A program made the position numbers and the translations under genes. 64,000 bases of DNA from Halobacillus mangrovi. GTDB taxonomy: Bacteria > Bacillota > Bacilli > Bacillales > Halobacillaceae. Positions 18,285 to 27,260 of the stretch are shown piece by piece (the first letter of the stretch is position 1; every line of letters begins with the position of its first letter). The stretch spans positions 1,984,001 through 2,048,000 of the forward strand of contig NZ_CP020772.1 in NCBI RefSeq assembly GCF_002097535.1. The letters are read 5' to 3'. The notes beneath the pieces are model-generated. The model made no database searches and had not been told where the DNA came from. It worked only from the letters and a program-made list of their open reading frames with translations.

Positions 18285-18905
18285 AGAAAAGGAATGGTGC
18301 AGTATCCTAGTCGGCCCTCCGTTCCTGAAGGCGGGCCTAAAAATCCGCCAAAGGGCACATCGATGAAGTTCCTTGTGTTGGCTTGAGGCGCCCAGCCTTG
18401 GGTCGATGCTGGGAGTTAAGGTCGCAGGGCGATCCACAAAGGCATGTGGGCGTTGACCCTGCTTCCGCGGAGGCCCATCACTGTAAGAATGTCTGAGCCA
18501 GATGTTCTTATGGAATGGGGTATGAACCTGCAGCATATGGAGTAACATCTATATGCGCAGCGTAGCCTGCCTTGAGTGGTTTTGAGGGGATTACAGTCAT
18601 GTGAGCATCAACCAACTTCAGATGGCCACTGAAGCGTAGATGTGTTAACTGTATGAAATCATAACTGCAAAAGAGGCTAAGGAACGGCTAAAGGCTGTCG
18701 GGGAAATCCCCTAGGCTGTTCACATTCAGGACATGATTCAGGAATTATAGTGCGGACTAAGTGGCAATCTAGTCCAGCTTTCGGAAACGGAGCTGAGTCG
18801 AACTTAAAGGGGAACCGCCAGAGTGGTGACACTCGGTGCTCGATTGGGAAAACCTACTAGACCTAAGCCGCAATTTTTACCTGTCTCGTGACCATTCCTT
18901 TCGCT
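18285..18905 (+). ncRNA. ole: OLE RNA (ornate, large, extremophilic)
   Basis: A stretch of about 620 nt without a credible ORF between ispA and a membrane-protein gene, the known location of OLE RNA. The ends pair: 18288-18298 is the exact reverse complement of 18891-18901 (11 bp). Internal helices read from sequence include 18330-18334/18345-18349, 18391-18396/18408-18413, 18424-18429/18457-18462 enclosing 18434-18438/18445-18449, an 11-bp stem 18484-18494/18500-18510, 18528-18538/18551-18560 with a bulged A, 18682-18688/18715-18721 enclosing GGGG/CCCC (18700-18711), 18754-18759/18770-18775, and GAGUG-GUGA-CACUC at 18821-18834 with a GNRA loop. In Bacillus halodurans OLE RNA forms a membrane ribonucleoprotein with OapA and supports growth under cold, alcohol and Mg2+ stress. 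I identified it from position, size and structure; no covariance search was run. Confidence 0.9.
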
Positions 18906-18943
18906 ACATAAGATTCAAATTATGGTTAATATTGAGGTTGAGA

Positions 18944-19543
18944 ATGGACAATAAATTTAAAAAATCCTTAAAATTCAGTTTAAGTATTGCCGTTATCACA
19001 TTTGTGTTAGCGGCTATTTTTTCAGTTATATCGTCTTCAGTTCTGAGCGGAGTCATCTGGATAATCGGCTTAGTTATTGTTTTCATTATCGTGTTCATCG
19101 GTGTTATCTTTGATATGTTAGGGATTGCCGCAACAGCTGCAGAAGAAACTCCCTTCCACGCTATGGCCTCAGAGAAAGTTGCTGGAGCGAAAGAAGCGAT
19201 TGTAATCGTAAGAAATGCAGACAGATTCGCTAGTTTCTGCAACGATGTAATAGGGGATATATCAGGTATAGTTAGTGGTACGGCATCCGCTGTAGTTGTC
19301 ATTCAGCTTGCTAACACCTTTGGATACTCCGAAGGATCTACAGTGCAAATAACTATTTCTGTCGCACTAACAAGTGTGGTAGCAGCTTTAACCGTCGGGG
19401 GAAAGGCTCTAGGAAAATTCTTTGCCATCCACTCTTCAACAAAGATCATCTTTTTTGCTGCTCGAGTGATTGGATGGTTAGAAAAAAAGCTGAAGGTTAG
19501 ACTGTTATCAAATGCGACAGCTTCCACTAAAAAAACAAGATAA
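18944..19543 (+). CDS. oapA: OLE-associated membrane protein OapA
   Basis: Membrane partner of OLE RNA. The 199-aa protein has four predicted helices (about residues 10-30, 34-56, 103-122, 132-152), a soluble middle segment (60-102) and a basic C-terminus (KKLKVRLL, TKKTR). The middle segment resembles the DUF21/CNNM connector (pattern A.A.EK..GAKEAI....N.DRF). That fits the reported tie of the OLE complex to Mg2+, but I infer it by eye. ATG 18944 is used because GAGG lies 6 nt upstream; a longer frame from 18836 would begin inside the RNA. It follows the RNA by about 40 bp and precedes dxs by 18 bp. Confidence 0.87.
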   Translation: MDNKFKKSLKFSLSIAVITFVLAAIFSVISSSVLSGVIWIIGLVIVFIIVFIGVIFDMLGIAATAAEETPFHAMASEKVAGAKEAIVIVRNADRFASFCNDVIGDISGIVSGTASAVVVIQLANTFGYSEGSTVQITISVALTSVVAALTVGGKALGKFFAIHSSTKIIFFAARVIGWLEKKLKVRLLSNATASTKKTR

Positions 19544-19561
19544 ATACAAGGGGGTCCTTTA

Positions 19562-21451
19562 ATGGATCTGTGCAAAATTAATGACCCTTCAATTTTGAAG
19601 GATATGAATAAAAACCAGTTGGAAGAAATGGCTGAAGACGTTCGCCAATTCTTAATAGAAAATTTATCTGTAACAGGAGGGCATTTAGGTGCGAATTTAG
19701 GGGTTGTAGAACTGACCCTTGCTTTGCATAAAGTTTATAAGAGTCCTACTGATCGTTTTTTATGGGACGTAGGGCATCAATCCTACATTCATAAGATCCT
19801 AACGGGAAGAGGCGGTCAATTCGAAACTCTCCGCCAATATAAAGGATTGTGCGGTTTCCCGAAACGTAATGAAAGTGAACATGATATTTGGGAAACGGGA
19901 CACAGTTCAACATCATTATCTGCAGCAATGGGAATGGCAATCGCACGTGATTTGAAAAATGAAAAACACTCTATTTTACCTATTATCGGTGATGGGGCGT
20001 TGACAGGCGGGATGGCTTTAGAGGCTCTGAATCATATTGGACACGAGAAAAAGAATGTAACCGTTATCCTCAACGACAATGAAATGTCGATTGCCAAAAA
20101 CGTAGGTGCGCTTCATGGTGCTTTAGGACGTATGAGAAGCGCAGGAAAGTACAACCGTGCAAAAGACGATTTAGAATGGCTTCTTAAGAAGATTCCAGCC
20201 GTTGGAGGAAAGATTGCGCAAGCAGCTGAACGGTTGAAAGATAGTATGAAATACTTTGTTGTGCCAGGCATGTTTTTTGAAGAACTGGGCTTCACCTATT
20301 ATGGTCCTGTTGACGGTCATGATTTTGACGATCTTTTAGAAAATTTAAACTACGCTAAAAAGACAAATGGACCTGTGATCGTCCATGTGATGACACAAAA
20401 AGGAAAAGGGTACCACCCTGCTGAGACAGATGTGAAAGACAAGTGGCATGGTGTAGGACCATATAAAATCGAATCAGGAGAAAAGATTAAACCTGCAGAT
20501 GCTCCACCGGCATGGAGTTCTGTTATCAGCGAAGCTTTGCGGGTTGAAGCTCGTAAGGACAAGCGGATCGTAGCTGTGACTCCAGCCATGATCCTCGGGT
20601 CAAAACTTGATAAGTTCGGCGAGGAGTTTCCTGACCGTTTGTATGACGTAGGAATAGCAGAGCAACATGCTACTACCCTATCCGCCGGACTGGCCACTCA
20701 GGGTATGAAACCATTCCTGGCTATCTATTCAACGTTCCTGCAGCGGGGATATGATCAGGTCATCCATGATGTAGCAAGGCAGAACTTAAATGTCATCTTC
20801 GGGATAGACCGATCTGGACTCGTAGGAGCAGATGGAGAAACCCACCAAGGAGTCTTTGACGTGGCTTTCCTTCGCTCAGTTCCTAATATGATCATTAGTA
20901 TGCCAAAAGACGAAAATGAAGCTCAACACCTTGTACACACAGCTGTTAAGTATGATGATGGACCATTTGCTATTCGATATCCTCGAGGAAACGCAAAGGG
21001 CGTGAACACAGATAAAGAACTGCAAACGATTCCTATAGGAAGCTGGGAAGTATTGAAGGAAGGTAAAGATGCTGCCATCCTCACGTTTGGTACAACTATC
21101 GATATGGCTTTAGAAGCAGCTAAACACTTAGAAGAAGATGGTTTATCGATCAGAGTCATCAACGCTCGCTTTATCAAACCTCTTGATGATGCCATGCTCC
21201 ATGATCTTCTGAAAGAAGAGATCCCAGTGGTAACCATTGAGGAAGCTGTACTTAAGGGAGGTTTTGGATCGAGTGTTCTCGAATTTGCGGAAGAGAATGG
21301 CTACACGCCTTGGATAAAGCGAATGGGAGTGCCAGATCGATTTATCGAACACGGAAACGTCAAAAATTTGTGGGAAGAAATCGGATTGACAACAGAGAAT
21401 ATTAATAAAAATTTAAAAGAAATGATTCCAACAAAAAAACAAAGGGCTTAA
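19562..21451 (+). CDS. dxs: 1-deoxy-D-xylulose-5-phosphate synthase
   Basis: Thiamine-diphosphate enzyme that condenses pyruvate and glyceraldehyde 3-phosphate, the first step of the MEP isoprenoid pathway. The 629-aa protein shows the N-terminal [17 protein letters not shown] and [15 protein letters not shown], the ThDP motif GDGALTGG ... NDNEMSI, and the transketolase core [10 protein letters not shown] and RYPRGN. An AAGGGGGT site precedes ATG. With ispA and the OLE RNA/oapA it forms the isoprenoid block. Confidence 0.97.
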   Translation: MDLCKINDPSILKDMNKNQLEEMAEDVRQFLIENLSVTGGHLGANLGVVELTLALHKVYKSPTDRFLWDVGHQSYIHKILTGRGGQFETLRQYKGLCGFPKRNESEHDIWETGHSSTSLSAAMGMAIARDLKNEKHSILPIIGDGALTGGMALEALNHIGHEKKNVTVILNDNEMSIAKNVGALHGALGRMRSAGKYNRAKDDLEWLLKKIPAVGGKIAQAAERLKDSMKYFVVPGMFFEELGFTYYGPVDGHDFDDLLENLNYAKKTNGPVIVHVMTQKGKGYHPAETDVKDKWHGVGPYKIESGEKIKPADAPPAWSSVISEALRVEARKDKRIVAVTPAMILGSKLDKFGEEFPDRLYDVGIAEQHATTLSAGLATQGMKPFLAIYSTFLQRGYDQVIHDVARQNLNVIFGIDRSGLVGADGETHQGVFDVAFLRSVPNMIISMPKDENEAQHLVHTAVKYDDGPFAIRYPRGNAKGVNTDKELQTIPIGSWEVLKEGKDAAILTFGTTIDMALEAAKHLEEDGLSIRVINARFIKPLDDAMLHDLLKEEIPVVTIEEAVLKGGFGSSVLEFAEENGYTPWIKRMGVPDRFIEHGNVKNLWEEIGLTTENINKNLKEMIPTKKQRA

Positions 21452-21457
21452 ATATAT

Positions 21458-22276
21458 ATGGGTAGAAAAGTACGATTAGATGTTTTATTAGTGGAAAAAG
21501 GGTATATAGAAACTCGTGAAAAAGCAAAGAGAACGATTATGGCTGGTCTAGTTTTTTCTGAACAAGTGCGGTTGGATAAGCCTGGACAAAAAATTGATGA
21601 AGATGCCCCGATCACAGTAAAAGGGAAAGCCATTCCCTATGTGAGCCGGGGAGGACTAAAACTGGAAAAAGCATTAAAAGAGTTCGATATTGATTTGCGT
21701 GATAAAATTATGATCGATATCGGGTCCTCCACTGGGGGATTTACAGATTGCGGTCTCCAGAATGGTGTGAAAATGAGCTACGCCATTGACGTGGGCTATA
21801 ATCAGCTTGATTGGACACTTCGAAACCACCCTCAGGTTGTAGTAATGGAAAGGACTAATTTCCGTTATGTCACAAAAGAGGATTTAAAGGAAGGTACACC
21901 AGAGTTTGCGTCGATTGATGTTTCATTCATTTCGTTAAAAATTATCCTTCCTGTGCTTGCGAAACTTCTGGCCGAGAAGGGTGAGGTCGTTGCCTTGATT
22001 AAGCCTCAATTTGAAGCGGGAAGAGAGCAAGTTGGAAAAAAAGGAATTGTAAAGGATCCTAAAATTCATACTCAGGTTATTAGAAATATTCTTGATTTCG
22101 CCGTAGAGCACAACTATTCGGTAGCTGGCTTGACTTATTCCCCGATTACCGGAGGAGATGGTAATATCGAGTTTCTCGTACACTTAAGATTAGAAAGTGA
22201 AAATGAAGGGGAAAATCTAACGGATGTCGAAATAAGGAATGTCATTGAACGAGCGCATACTAACCATAGCAGATAG
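21458..22276 (+). CDS. tlyA: TlyA family rRNA 2'-O-methyltransferase (YqxC)
   Basis: Predicted S-adenosylmethionine-dependent ribose methyltransferase of rRNA, historically called hemolysin-like. The 272-aa protein has an N-terminal S4 RNA-binding domain (about residues 4-65, RLDVLLVEKGY) and an FtsJ/RrmJ-type domain with the SAM motif DIGSSTGGFTDC. It begins 6 bp after dxs, so probably shares its transcript. The exact rRNA target is not shown by sequence. Confidence 0.9.
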   Translation: MGRKVRLDVLLVEKGYIETREKAKRTIMAGLVFSEQVRLDKPGQKIDEDAPITVKGKAIPYVSRGGLKLEKALKEFDIDLRDKIMIDIGSSTGGFTDCGLQNGVKMSYAIDVGYNQLDWTLRNHPQVVVMERTNFRYVTKEDLKEGTPEFASIDVSFISLKIILPVLAKLLAEKGEVVALIKPQFEAGREQVGKKGIVKDPKIHTQVIRNILDFAVEHNYSVAGLTYSPITGGDGNIEFLVHLRLESENEGENLTDVEIRNVIERAHTNHSR

Positions 22277-22343
22277 TCTTTATAAAATGGCTCTATTAAG
22301 TGCAACGTGAAATTATTTGAATACTTTGTGGTTTTCAAACTTT

Positions 22344-22369
22344 AAAGGGGCTGTATAAAGCCCTTTTTT
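22344..22369 (+). terminator. Terminator after tlyA
   Basis: Stem 22344-22352 with 22359-22366 (one bulged G), a 6-nt loop and a T run. It probably ends the long ispA-OLE-oapA-dxs-tlyA transcript. Confidence 0.75.
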
Positions 22370-22474
22370 ATCGTCTTTGTGACTTTACCTAAATATTCAA
22401 AGAAAATAATCATCTCTAAAATGGCTTTCAAGTATGCTTTTCTTAGGCTTCAAGTTTTGAAACGGAGGATTTAC

Positions 22475-22924
22475 ATGAATAAAGGTCAACGACATATCAA
22501 GATCAGAGAATTGATAACTAATGATGATATTGAAACGCAAGATGAGTTAGTCGATCGGTTAAAAGGGATGGGGTACAATGTGACTCAAGCGACCGTTTCC
22601 AGAGACATTAAAGAGCTTCATCTTGTGAAGGTTCCAATGATGGACGGAAGATACAAATATAGTTTACCTGCGGACCAGCGCTTCAATCCTTTTGAAAAAC
22701 TAAAGAGATTAATGATGGACGCTTTTGTGAGCATTGATCGCGCAGGTCATTTTATCATTTTAAAAACGCTCCCAGGTAATGCAAATGCCGTAGGAGCCCT
22801 AATTGATAACCTGGACTGGGAAGAAATCATGGGAACGATATGCGGGGATGACACCTGTTTAATTATTTGCAGGAGTGAAGAGCAGACGGAAACGATAAGT
22901 GACCAATTGCTAAATATGCTATAA
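22475..22924 (+). CDS. argR: Arginine repressor ArgR/AhrC
   Basis: Arginine-dependent hexameric regulator of arginine synthesis and catabolism. The 149-aa protein has a winged-helix N-domain with the recognition region [17 protein letters not shown] and a C-terminal hexamerisation and arginine-binding domain with [11 protein letters not shown] and [17 protein letters not shown] 22475, 5 nt after CGGAGGA, gives the family start [12 protein letters not shown]; the longer frame from 22379 is rejected. Confidence 0.96.
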   Translation: MNKGQRHIKIRELITNDDIETQDELVDRLKGMGYNVTQATVSRDIKELHLVKVPMMDGRYKYSLPADQRFNPFEKLKRLMMDAFVSIDRAGHFIILKTLPGNANAVGALIDNLDWEEIMGTICGDDTCLIICRSEEQTETISDQLLNML

Positions 22925-22947
22925 CAGAGGTGAGAGGTGGATCGTTC

Positions 22948-24678
22948 ATGTTAACTGAATTATCTATACGCGACTTTGCTATTATTGATGAGATATCCAT
23001 CAATTTTAAAGAAGGATTAACTGTCCTAACCGGGGAAACAGGGGCAGGTAAATCAATTATTATTGATGCTATTCAACTTTTGTCAGGCGGACGAGGTTCA
23101 GTGGAATATGTGCGCCATGGGATGAAAAAAGCTGAAATTGAAGGGTTGTTCACTGTTGATTCAGATCACCCGGTCCACCAGAAAGGAAGTCAGTTTGGTG
23201 TCGACATAAATGATGACGGAATGGTTGTTCTCCATCGGACCATTACCCATCAAGGTAAAAGCATCTGTCGTGTAAACGGAAAGTTAGTTACTTTAGGCAT
23301 ACTTAAAGAGTTTGGACAGACTCTTATTGATATCCATAGTCAACATGAAACTCAGTCTCTTATGGACCCGGATAGACACATAGAGCTCTTAGATCTTTTT
23401 GCTTCCTCTGAGCTGGATACTTCTATGAAGGAATATCAATCGGTTTTTGAAAACTATCGGTCTTTACTAAAGCGTTATAAAGAACTGAGTGAAAATGAGC
23501 AAGAAATGGCTCAACGATTAGATTTATTGGAGTTTCAGCTTCGTGAATTGCAGTCTGCTGAACTTGAGCCTAAAGAGGATGAAGAATTAACTGAGGAAAG
23601 AAATAAGTTAATGAATTACGAGAAAATTTATCAAGGTATCCACGATGCTTACAACTCCTTGTATGGTGAACAGAAAGGGCTGGACTGGTTAAGTCATGCC
23701 ATGACCTCTGTTGAGAGTATTGCTGATTATGATGATAGGCTTTCTAAAATGTCTGAAGAACTGTCTAATTCTTATTACGTGATCGAAGAAATGACTTTCC
23801 AGCTTAGCAGTCAAATGGCAGAACTTGAATTTGATCCTGAGCGGTTGAACCAAATTGAATCCCGGCTCAATGAGTTGAACCGTTTAATGAAAAAATATGG
23901 AGCATCTGTAGAGGAAATGCTTGAATATTCTTCTCGTATTGAAGAAGAGATTGATGAGATTCGAAATAAAGACTCCCATTTGAGTAAAATGGAAAAACAA
24001 ATAAACGAATTGGGCCAAGATGCTGTGTTAGAAGCTAAAAATATTCATGATATTCGTTCAAAAGCTTCCGATACGCTTTCAGAATACATTCATGAAGAAC
24101 TGAAGGGTCTTTATTTGGAAAAAGCTTCTTTTGCGGTGGACATCCAACTTAAAGAGGGACGCTCAAACTCACCTGAATTTGATGGAATTCCTGTACACCT
24201 TCAATTCAATGGGTTTGACATCGTTAAATTTCTCATAACTACCAACCCTGGTGAGCCTTTAAAAGAAATACATAAAATAGCTTCTGGCGGTGAAATGTCT
24301 CGTATAATGCTTGCACTTAAAACGATATTCAGCAGACATCAAGGAGTAACCAGTGTCATATTTGACGAAGTCGATACTGGTGTGAGCGGGCGAGTCGCTC
24401 AAGCGATTGCTGAAAAAATCCATGGGATATCCATTGGTTCCCAAGTGCTATGTATTTCTCATCTTCCTCAAGTTGCCGCTATGGCTGATACGCATCTTCG
24501 AATTGAAAAACGTGTCGATAATGACAGAACTTTCACCGGTGTTACCGAACTTAAATATGAAGAAAAAGCTGATGAGTTGTCGCGGATGATGACAGGCGCA
24601 GAATTAACCGAAACAACTCTTGAACATGCACGAGAGCTTTTAAAACTTGCTGAAAAGCATAAGCAGCATCAAATATAG
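22948..24678 (+). CDS. recN: DNA repair protein RecN
   Basis: SMC-like ATPase acting early in double-strand-break repair. The 576-aa protein has the Walker A GETGAGKS (residues 30-37), a central antiparallel coiled coil (about 160-360), the ABC signature SGGEMSRIMLALK and Walker B VIFDEVDTG. ATG 22948, 7 nt after AGAGGTGG, matches the family start MLTELSIRDFAIID; the GTG at 22930 is rejected. A terminator follows. Confidence 0.96.
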   Translation: MLTELSIRDFAIIDEISINFKEGLTVLTGETGAGKSIIIDAIQLLSGGRGSVEYVRHGMKKAEIEGLFTVDSDHPVHQKGSQFGVDINDDGMVVLHRTITHQGKSICRVNGKLVTLGILKEFGQTLIDIHSQHETQSLMDPDRHIELLDLFASSELDTSMKEYQSVFENYRSLLKRYKELSENEQEMAQRLDLLEFQLRELQSAELEPKEDEELTEERNKLMNYEKIYQGIHDAYNSLYGEQKGLDWLSHAMTSVESIADYDDRLSKMSEELSNSYYVIEEMTFQLSSQMAELEFDPERLNQIESRLNELNRLMKKYGASVEEMLEYSSRIEEEIDEIRNKDSHLSKMEKQINELGQDAVLEAKNIHDIRSKASDTLSEYIHEELKGLYLEKASFAVDIQLKEGRSNSPEFDGIPVHLQFNGFDIVKFLITTNPGEPLKEIHKIASGGEMSRIMLALKTIFSRHQGVTSVIFDEVDTGVSGRVAQAIAEKIHGISIGSQVLCISHLPQVAAMADTHLRIEKRVDNDRTFTGVTELKYEEKADELSRMMTGAELTETTLEHARELLKLAEKHKQHQI

Positions 24679-24694
24679 AGAATAGCAAATGATA

Positions 24695-24724
24695 AACGTA
24701 CAGAATTTATTCTGTACGTTTTTT
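24695..24724 (+). terminator. Terminator of argR-recN
   Basis: An 11-bp perfect stem (24695-24705 with 24710-24720), loop TTTA, T run. Confidence 0.9.
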
Positions 24725-24902
24725 GTAGGTGGGCAATTATAGGGTCTTCGCTATTCATAAAAATATACATTGGTGAATGTTTCTTTCCGAGGGAATCGGT
24801 ACTATAATTACTGTGATTATGCTCGTTTAAAATATCACTTCGAAGACCACATTATAAGTAAGCCATTGAGTTGGTACTGGAGTGATAAGGAGTGTTGAAC
24901 CC

Positions 24903-26141
24903 TTGAATCAAAAGACAAAGATAAGATATATATGTGGTTCTGTTCTCCTGCTGTTGATGCTTAGTTTACCTTTATTAAGTCCCATCCAAAATTACTTGTC
25001 CATTCCTACGGAAGTAAAAGTTAATGCTTCAGAAGATGCTGCAACGGTCTTCAAAAATTCGAACGAAGCCTGGACTGCTTTTTCTTCCTCAAATGACAAC
25101 CAGATTTTTTATGAATTTGCAGGTGTTCCATTAAAGAAAACCGATCTTCAGACCATGAAGGATATTCGTCTGATTCCCGGAGGTCAATCGGTTGGTGTAG
25201 AACTCCATACTAAAGGAGTTTTAGTCGTAGGACATCACCTAGTCAAAGGAAACGGAGAAAGGAAATCTTCACCTGGTGAAGAGGCAAATGTACAAGTTGG
25301 GGACATTCTGCTAAAAGGAAATGACCAAGAACTCAATAGTATGGAGGATTTATCCTCCCTGGTCAAAAAATCAGGCGAAGATGGAAAAGCCATAAAGCTA
25401 ACCATTAAAAGAGGAAAAGAAATAATTACGACTTCATTGACACCATCTTATAACAATGAAGAGAAGGAATATCAAGTGGGTTTGTATATCCGTGATTCTG
25501 CTGCAGGAATAGGAACAATGACCTTTTATCATCCTGATAGTAAAAAATATGGAGCGCTAGGTCATGTTATATCTGATATGGATACGAAAAAACCTATCGA
25601 GATACACGAAGGAACCATTGTTAAATCCCACGTCACTTCTATTGAAAAAGGCAGTCAAGGGATACCTGGAGAGAAAAAAGCCAGGTTCTCATTAAAGGAT
25701 GACCGATTAGGAACGATAACTAAAAATACACCGTTTGGTATCTTCGGTAAACTGGATGGTGAAATGAGCAACACTGCCTATCCACAAGGACTTCCAATTG
25801 GATTTTCAAATCAGGTGGAAGAAGGCCCTGCTGAAATTTTAACTGTATTGGACGGAGATAAGATGCAATCGTTCGATGTAGAAATTGTCAGCAACATGCC
25901 GAAGAAAAGTCCCGTAACCAAAGGTATGATCGTTAAAATAACCGATCCTGATCTATTGGATAAAACGGGAGGAATTGTTCAAGGAATGAGCGGTAGTCCC
26001 ATTATACAAAATGGAAAAATAATTGGTGCAGTCACTCACGTATTTGTCAATGATCCAACTAGCGGATATGGCGTACACATTGAGTGGATGCTACAAGAAG
26101 CCGGTATAGAATTATATGAAGAACAACAAAAAGCAGGTTAA
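24903..26141 (+). CDS. spoIVB: Stage IV sporulation serine protease SpoIVB
   Basis: Forespore-secreted protease that cleaves SpoIVFA, so that sigma-K can be activated in the mother cell. The 412-aa protein has an N-terminal membrane anchor or signal (about residues 8-30), a PDZ domain (about 100-180) and an SA-clan peptidase domain with His in [11 protein letters not shown] and Ser in GMSGSPI. TTG 24903 is preferred because ATAAGGAGT lies 9 nt upstream; GTG 24882 has only a weak site. The upstream 220 bp contain a TATAAT at 24803-24808 and a CATTATA at 24850-24856 resembling a sigma-G -10, but neither has a good -35. Confidence 0.93.
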   Translation: MNQKTKIRYICGSVLLLLMLSLPLLSPIQNYLSIPTEVKVNASEDAATVFKNSNEAWTAFSSSNDNQIFYEFAGVPLKKTDLQTMKDIRLIPGGQSVGVELHTKGVLVVGHHLVKGNGERKSSPGEEANVQVGDILLKGNDQELNSMEDLSSLVKKSGEDGKAIKLTIKRGKEIITTSLTPSYNNEEKEYQVGLYIRDSAAGIGTMTFYHPDSKKYGALGHVISDMDTKKPIEIHEGTIVKSHVTSIEKGSQGIPGEKKARFSLKDDRLGTITKNTPFGIFGKLDGEMSNTAYPQGLPIGFSNQVEEGPAEILTVLDGDKMQSFDVEIVSNMPKKSPVTKGMIVKITDPDLLDKTGGIVQGMSGSPIIQNGKIIGAVTHVFVNDPTSGYGVHIEWMLQEAGIELYEEQQKAG

Positions 26142-26168
26142 AAAGAGCTCTTAATGAGCTCTTTTTTT
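26141..26168 (+). terminator. Terminator of spoIVB
   Basis: A 10-bp perfect stem (26141-26150 with 26156-26165), 5-nt loop, T run. Confidence 0.9.
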
Positions 26169-26179
26169 ATTCGACTTTA

Positions 26180-26310
26180 TTCGACAACAAACCATTAAAT
26201 TATGTCGAAAAACTACGTTTATTAAAGTATTTTTAAGCATTTTGAAGATATTCTCAATTTTTATATTTTTTTTGTTATAATAAAAAAGGGATATATTCCC
26301 GCATGTCGAA
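26180..26310 (+). promoter_or_regulatory. Three 0A boxes in the spo0A control region
   Basis: The heptamer TGTCGAA, the core bound by phosphorylated Spo0A, occurs perfectly at 26180-26186 (minus orientation), 26203-26209 and 26304-26310, with a near match TTCGACT at 26170-26176. This indicates autoregulation of spo0A as known in Bacillus. Confidence 0.85.
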
Positions 26311-26318
26311 TAGGACAT
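26276..26318 (+). promoter_or_regulatory. spo0A promoter elements (sigma-A -10 and sigma-H-like)
   Basis: TATAAT at 26276-26281 could be the -10 of a vegetative promoter, but no good -35 is visible. A sigma-H-like pair follows: AAAGGGATA near 26285-26293, 11 bp, then GTCGAATAG, whose GAAT core overlaps the third 0A box. Confidence 0.45.
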
Positions 26319-26355
26319 AAAAGGGGAAACGAGGACCTTATAAGGAGGAAATTAA

Positions 26356-27135
26356 ATGGAAAAGATCAAAGTTTGTTTGGCTGATGATAATCGTGAACTT
26401 GTGAAACTTCTTGAGGAATATTTCGAAGACACTAATGATATTGAAGTTGTCGGAGAATCATACAATGGGAAAGATTGCCTGTCAATGGTGGAAGAAAAGC
26501 AACCTGATGTATTGATTCTTGATATTATCATGCCTCATTTAGATGGACTGGCTGTCTTGAATAAGCTGAAAGAATTTGAAAAAGCTCCTGAAGTTATTAT
26601 GTTGACTGCTTTTGGACAAGAAGAAGTAACTAAAAAGGCAGTAGAGTTAGGCGCTGCTTATTTTATGATGAAGCCATTTGATCTTGACCATCTCGGTGAA
26701 CAGGTCCGCCAAATCAAACATTCTGGTGATCCGATTAATCGTGCAATTGGCAGCAGCTATAGTTCATCGAAAACTAAAAAACCGGATTTAGATACGAGCA
26801 TTACTCACATTATCCATGAAGTAGGTGTTCCAGCCCATATTAAAGGCTATCAGTATCTTCGGGAAGCAATTACAATGGTTTATAACGATCTAGAATTGCT
26901 TGGATCAATTACCAAAGTCCTTTACCCTGATATAGCAACTAAGTATAATACGACCGCCTCTAGAGTTGAGCGTGCTATCCGTCATGCGATTGAAGTAGCT
27001 TGGAACCGTGGTAACATCGATGCGATTTCTTCTTTATTTGGTTACACAATTTCAAATACGAAAGCGAAGCCCACGAATAGCGAATTTATTGCCATGGTTG
27101 CCGATCGGTTACGTTTAGAGCACAAAGCTTCTTAA
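26356..27135 (+). CDS. spo0A: Sporulation master regulator Spo0A
   Basis: Response regulator at the end of the phosphorelay that decides entry into sporulation. The 259-aa protein has a receiver domain with Asp10, Asp11, the phosphorylated Asp56 (LILDIIMPH), Thr84 and Lys106 at the same numbers as in B. subtilis. A C-terminal DNA-binding domain carries the recognition helix region [16 protein letters not shown]. An AAGGAGG site precedes ATG. It is monocistronic. Confidence 0.98.
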   Translation: MEKIKVCLADDNRELVKLLEEYFEDTNDIEVVGESYNGKDCLSMVEEKQPDVLILDIIMPHLDGLAVLNKLKEFEKAPEVIMLTAFGQEEVTKKAVELGAAYFMMKPFDLDHLGEQVRQIKHSGDPINRAIGSSYSSSKTKKPDLDTSITHIIHEVGVPAHIKGYQYLREAITMVYNDLELLGSITKVLYPDIATKYNTTASRVERAIRHAIEVAWNRGNIDAISSLFGYTISNTKAKPTNSEFIAMVADRLRLEHKAS

Positions 27136-27174
27136 TTGTAAGGCAGCATAGAAATTATATGTATAATATTTTCA

Positions 27175-27205
27175 GGCGTAGGGAAAACCTTACGTCTTTT
27201 ATTTT
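27175..27205 (+). terminator. Terminator of spo0A
   Basis: A 9-bp stem with two G-U pairs (27175-27183 with 27188-27196), AAAA loop, T-rich tail. Confidence 0.78.
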
Positions 27206-27260
27206 TGGAAAAATTTGAAACGGTCCATTCTCATGTTACGATGGAAAAAGGAGGACTTCC

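Noticed and set aside
18258..18835. Short ORFs on both strands within the OLE region
   Set aside because: They lack ribosome sites and overlap strong RNA helices; the stretch is better explained as structured RNA.
18836..18943. N-terminal extension of OapA from 18836
   Set aside because: It would begin inside the RNA and its 3' closing strand; ATG 18944 has a proper ribosome site.
22474..22491. ARG-box-like CATGAATAAA at the argR start codon
   Set aside because: The match is created by the conserved first codons (Met-Asn-Lys); no second half-site or upstream box was found.
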